Source of the DNA: Amoeboradix gromovi
Taxonomy: Eukaryota > Sanchytriomycota > Sanchytriomycetes > Sanchytriales > Sanchytriaceae
Length of the DNA stretch: 20,051 nt
Assembly (NCBI GenBank): GCA_018985225.1
Contig: JADGIF010000101.1
Span: 1-20,051 of the forward strand
Direction: 5' to 3'
The notes under the pieces are model-generated. The model worked only from the letters and a program-made list of their open reading frames with translations, searched no databases and had not been told where the DNA came from. Each line of letters opens with the position of its first letter. The stretch's first letter is position 1. The position numbers were made by a program, and so were the translations under genes. Positions 17,869 through 20,051 of the stretch are shown here, piece after piece.

Positions 17869-19728
17869 CTATTCGAGTATTCCTGACTTTACTAGCAAGT
17901 CATCTAATGAGCAGTTTTCTACAAGTGGTGTCCTACATGCCCTGTGCTTATAAATATATCTTACGTTATTGAATCCCCTATCGTCATGGCAGAATGTTGA
18001 CTCTATCAGTTCCTGTATTGTTATTTCTTTATCAACATGTCCCAGATCGCTTTTTTGAATCTCTGAATACCATCTTTTGCCACAAAGTACAAAATTTTCT
18101 TTTAAGATTTTAAACAACTCAAATAATAATTCAACGTCTTCTATGGGCAAATCATCGCCTAGGTAATAGTACTTCTGTTTATTTTTATATCTCAGTATCC
18201 TGAATTTATCATCGTTCACAATTACAATAGCAGTTTTAGAGATGAAGTCTCCCAAATTGATAGATTGGATACACAGCATTGCTTTAAACTGTTCATCGTC
18301 TAATACTAGCATGCCAACATCACTGTAATTATTTAAATACAAAACTTCAAGTTCCTGGTTCCTAAGAAATGAATAAACTCCTTCGTTATTGTATTTGCAG
18401 TTAAAACAAACTGAATTGACCGAATTTAAATCGGCAAAGTATTCGTGGGCCCTGATGTCTGTGGTGTGTAAAAAGGGTGTGCCATTGATTTGATTTACCA
18501 CTGTTTGTACATTTATCAATGAGTTGTAGTTTACCATCAAATCGCCGCTAATTATGAGAATGCATGTTGACTCATTACTACCTGCATTTATGTACGGTAT
18601 GGTATCAAGATAAAGCTTGTTAGATATAAACAAATACAAGTTTTTGTTTGACGAGGATATCCCAACCATATTGCTATCTGCAAGCATCTTGCATTCATCA
18701 GCTAAGCAAATGGTCAACTTGCCACTAAATGTATTACTGTCTTGTGAAGTACCATCAAGTGCAAATATTTGGGTTATTATTGATTTTAACCAGTTCAGAG
18801 GGACAAAAACTGTTAAAAATAGATCTTTTGGGATTATAACATCACTTGCAGATTCAAGAACTAGATTTTCATTATACCAGTTATAATTTGTTGTTATTTG
18901 CTTGCTTATGCTAATTATAGTAGAATCATTATTTATACACCCTTTGTTATTAATATTATAGTAAAGATTCAGTGGAGTAGAGCAGAGAAAAAAGTTTAGC
19001 TTGTCATCCACTAAGAACTGGCGTTTTTTGGGTATTCTAAATGCTGTTAGCTCTTCTGAAATTTGGGGTTTGCTATTTTGCAATGAGTTCCTGGTATTTT
19101 TGAATTCCTCATCTTGGGCCTCATCAGGATTATCCTGTAATTCAGACTGAGACTCGTCATCCTCTTCTGGGATAGCAGAAATGACAGGCTGCTTATGAAA
19201 AATTAACGCAGGAGATTTTATTTTATCTATTTTTACTCTCTTCTCTTTTATAAAGCTACGAGAATTGGAAGTAGTGGACATGTTGTGAAGTTTTTTTTTG
19301 AATCCGATTGCTTTAGCTTTGGGCTTATCGTAAAACACATATTTAGGATCTTTTAACAGTTCAGAATCATAAACAGGATTTTGATAAATGGCTTCGAAAC
19401 TAGATTTGGCAAATTCTACCGCTGAAGAATCACATTCCTGCTTCTTTTTTTTAATGATGTCTAGTTGAGTGTCTAAATGACTCATTCTATAATCTATGCT
19501 TGAATAACTTTGTAGTAAACTCTGCGATTTATTTAAAGCTGATGCCAAATATCGCGGGTTGCTCAAGTTAGTACACTCATTGGAAAGTTGACTAATTAAA
19601 TCTTGTTGTGAAGATATTTTAGGAATTAGCTTATCGAGAATTACAGATCTTAATATTTTGATTGCGTGTTTGAATTGATGTGTATCCATACATTCTAACG
19701 ACCCATAAAAAATCTGATCCATATTCAT
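17869..19728 (-). CDS. 619-aa hypothetical protein upstream of DZIP1
   Basis: Not recognised. ATG at 19728 (MNMDQIF). Residues about 1-110 are helical and coiled-coil-like (KILRSVILDKLIPKISSQQ, LDIIKKKKQECD). Residues about 140-180 are basic (KAKAIGFKKK, KEKRVKIDKIK), followed by an acidic stretch (EEDDESQSELQDNPDEAQDE). The C-terminal 380 residues look folded, alternating beta strands and helices without membrane segments, ending RTPLVENCSLDDLLVKSGIL. No catalytic motif is apparent. It ends 38 bp before DZIP1 on the same strand; such closeness fits genome compaction and does not by itself show shared function. The frame is uninterrupted over 1,860 bp, so coding is secure. Confidence 0.75.
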   Translation of the reverse strand: MNMDQIFYGSLECMDTHQFKHAIKILRSVILDKLIPKISSQQDLISQLSNECTNLSNPRYLASALNKSQSLLQSYSSIDYRMSHLDTQLDIIKKKKQECDSSAVEFAKSSFEAIYQNPVYDSELLKDPKYVFYDKPKAKAIGFKKKLHNMSTTSNSRSFIKEKRVKIDKIKSPALIFHKQPVISAIPEEDDESQSELQDNPDEAQDEEFKNTRNSLQNSKPQISEELTAFRIPKKRQFLVDDKLNFFLCSTPLNLYYNINNKGCINNDSTIISISKQITTNYNWYNENLVLESASDVIIPKDLFLTVFVPLNWLKSIITQIFALDGTSQDSNTFSGKLTICLADECKMLADSNMVGISSSNKNLYLFISNKLYLDTIPYINAGSNESTCILIISGDLMVNYNSLINVQTVVNQINGTPFLHTTDIRAHEYFADLNSVNSVCFNCKYNNEGVYSFLRNQELEVLYLNNYSDVGMLVLDDEQFKAMLCIQSINLGDFISKTAIVIVNDDKFRILRYKNKQKYYYLGDDLPIEDVELLFELFKILKENFVLCGKRWYSEIQKSDLGHVDKEITIQELIESTFCHDDRGFNNVRYIYKHRACRTPLVENCSLDDLLVKSGILE

Positions 19729-20051
19729 TGTAGAATTGTGGGGGTAAGTATTGTTTTAAAAGACGAGCTTGAATTTTTATGATGTTGAAGTGTATAAATG
19801 ATAGGCCTAACACCTTTCTAAAGTTCTATTATATGATGAAGGAGAGCACTGCTACCGCATTTGAGATAAAGCTAAGAAGTCACAATCATTCTAAACAAAG
19901 TTCCAAAATGTGAAGTAGAAAGTCTGGGACACCAAATATAAAAACTAGACTAACTTGTTTTTAAAGGAGGTGCTCCATACGGAGGAAATGCTATCATTAA
20001 TAAAAGATCTTCTATTATACCAATATTCTCTCATTACTTTCAATCCCCTCT
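19729..20051. other. right-end gap
   Basis: Upstream region of the 619-aa gene. A plus-strand ATG at 19988 is open for 21 codons to the window end (MLSLIKDLLLYQYSL...), which could be the start of a divergent gene but is too short to judge. Nothing else is visible. Confidence 0.3.

Overview
The window looks like compact nuclear DNA from a flagellate (zoosporic) early-diverging fungus or close relative; a Rozella-like or chytrid/aphelid lineage is my best guess, inferred from gene content only. It is AT-rich, genes sit 30-50 bp apart in places (31 bp between the RING gene and SERINC, 52 bp between the convergent SERINC and 232-aa genes, 38 bp between DZIP1 and the 619-aa gene), and the gene set mixes eukaryotic markers: an EMC1-like ER protein, CYFIP/Sra-1 of the WAVE actin complex, RNA polymerase II largest-subunit sequence, SERINC/TMS1, a RING-H2 protein with SUMO-interacting motifs, and the basal-body protein DZIP1. 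CYFIP is typical of lineages with amoeboid or crawling cells and is absent from ordinary yeasts and moulds; DZIP1 implies a cilium or flagellum.

Layout. 1-1056 (-): N-terminal part of an EMC1-like protein running off or stopping at the left edge. 1277-4914 (+): a nearly full-length CYFIP homologue, interrupted by two in-frame TAA codons and one frame change. 4967-5155 (+): a small unassigned frame. 5164-6696 (+): a secreted/membrane leucine-rich-repeat protein. 6697-7157: gap with one small minus-strand frame. 7158-9390 (-): the middle third of RPB1 only, without the N-terminal clamp region or the C-terminal half and CTD. 9323-10930 (-): a 535-aa protein, possibly androglobin-like, whose 3' end runs into the RPB1 fragment. 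11110-11382 (-): probable last exon of an unrecognised gene. 11383-12277: no secure gene. 12278-12901 (+): SIM-containing RING-H2 ubiquitin ligase. 12933-14225 (+): SERINC/TMS1. 14278-14976 (-): two-TM unknown. 14977-15626: gap with a possible tiny spliced gene. 15627-17830 (-): DZIP1 with a 20-nt intron. 17869-19728 (-): 619-aa unknown. 19729-20051: right-end gap.

The most notable points are the RPB1 fragment fused to an unrelated reading frame, the very short intron in DZIP1 (which offers one explanation for some broken frames), and the CYFIP gene whose TAA codons are not all explained by canonical introns. No mobile element, CRISPR array, rRNA or tRNA was recognised.
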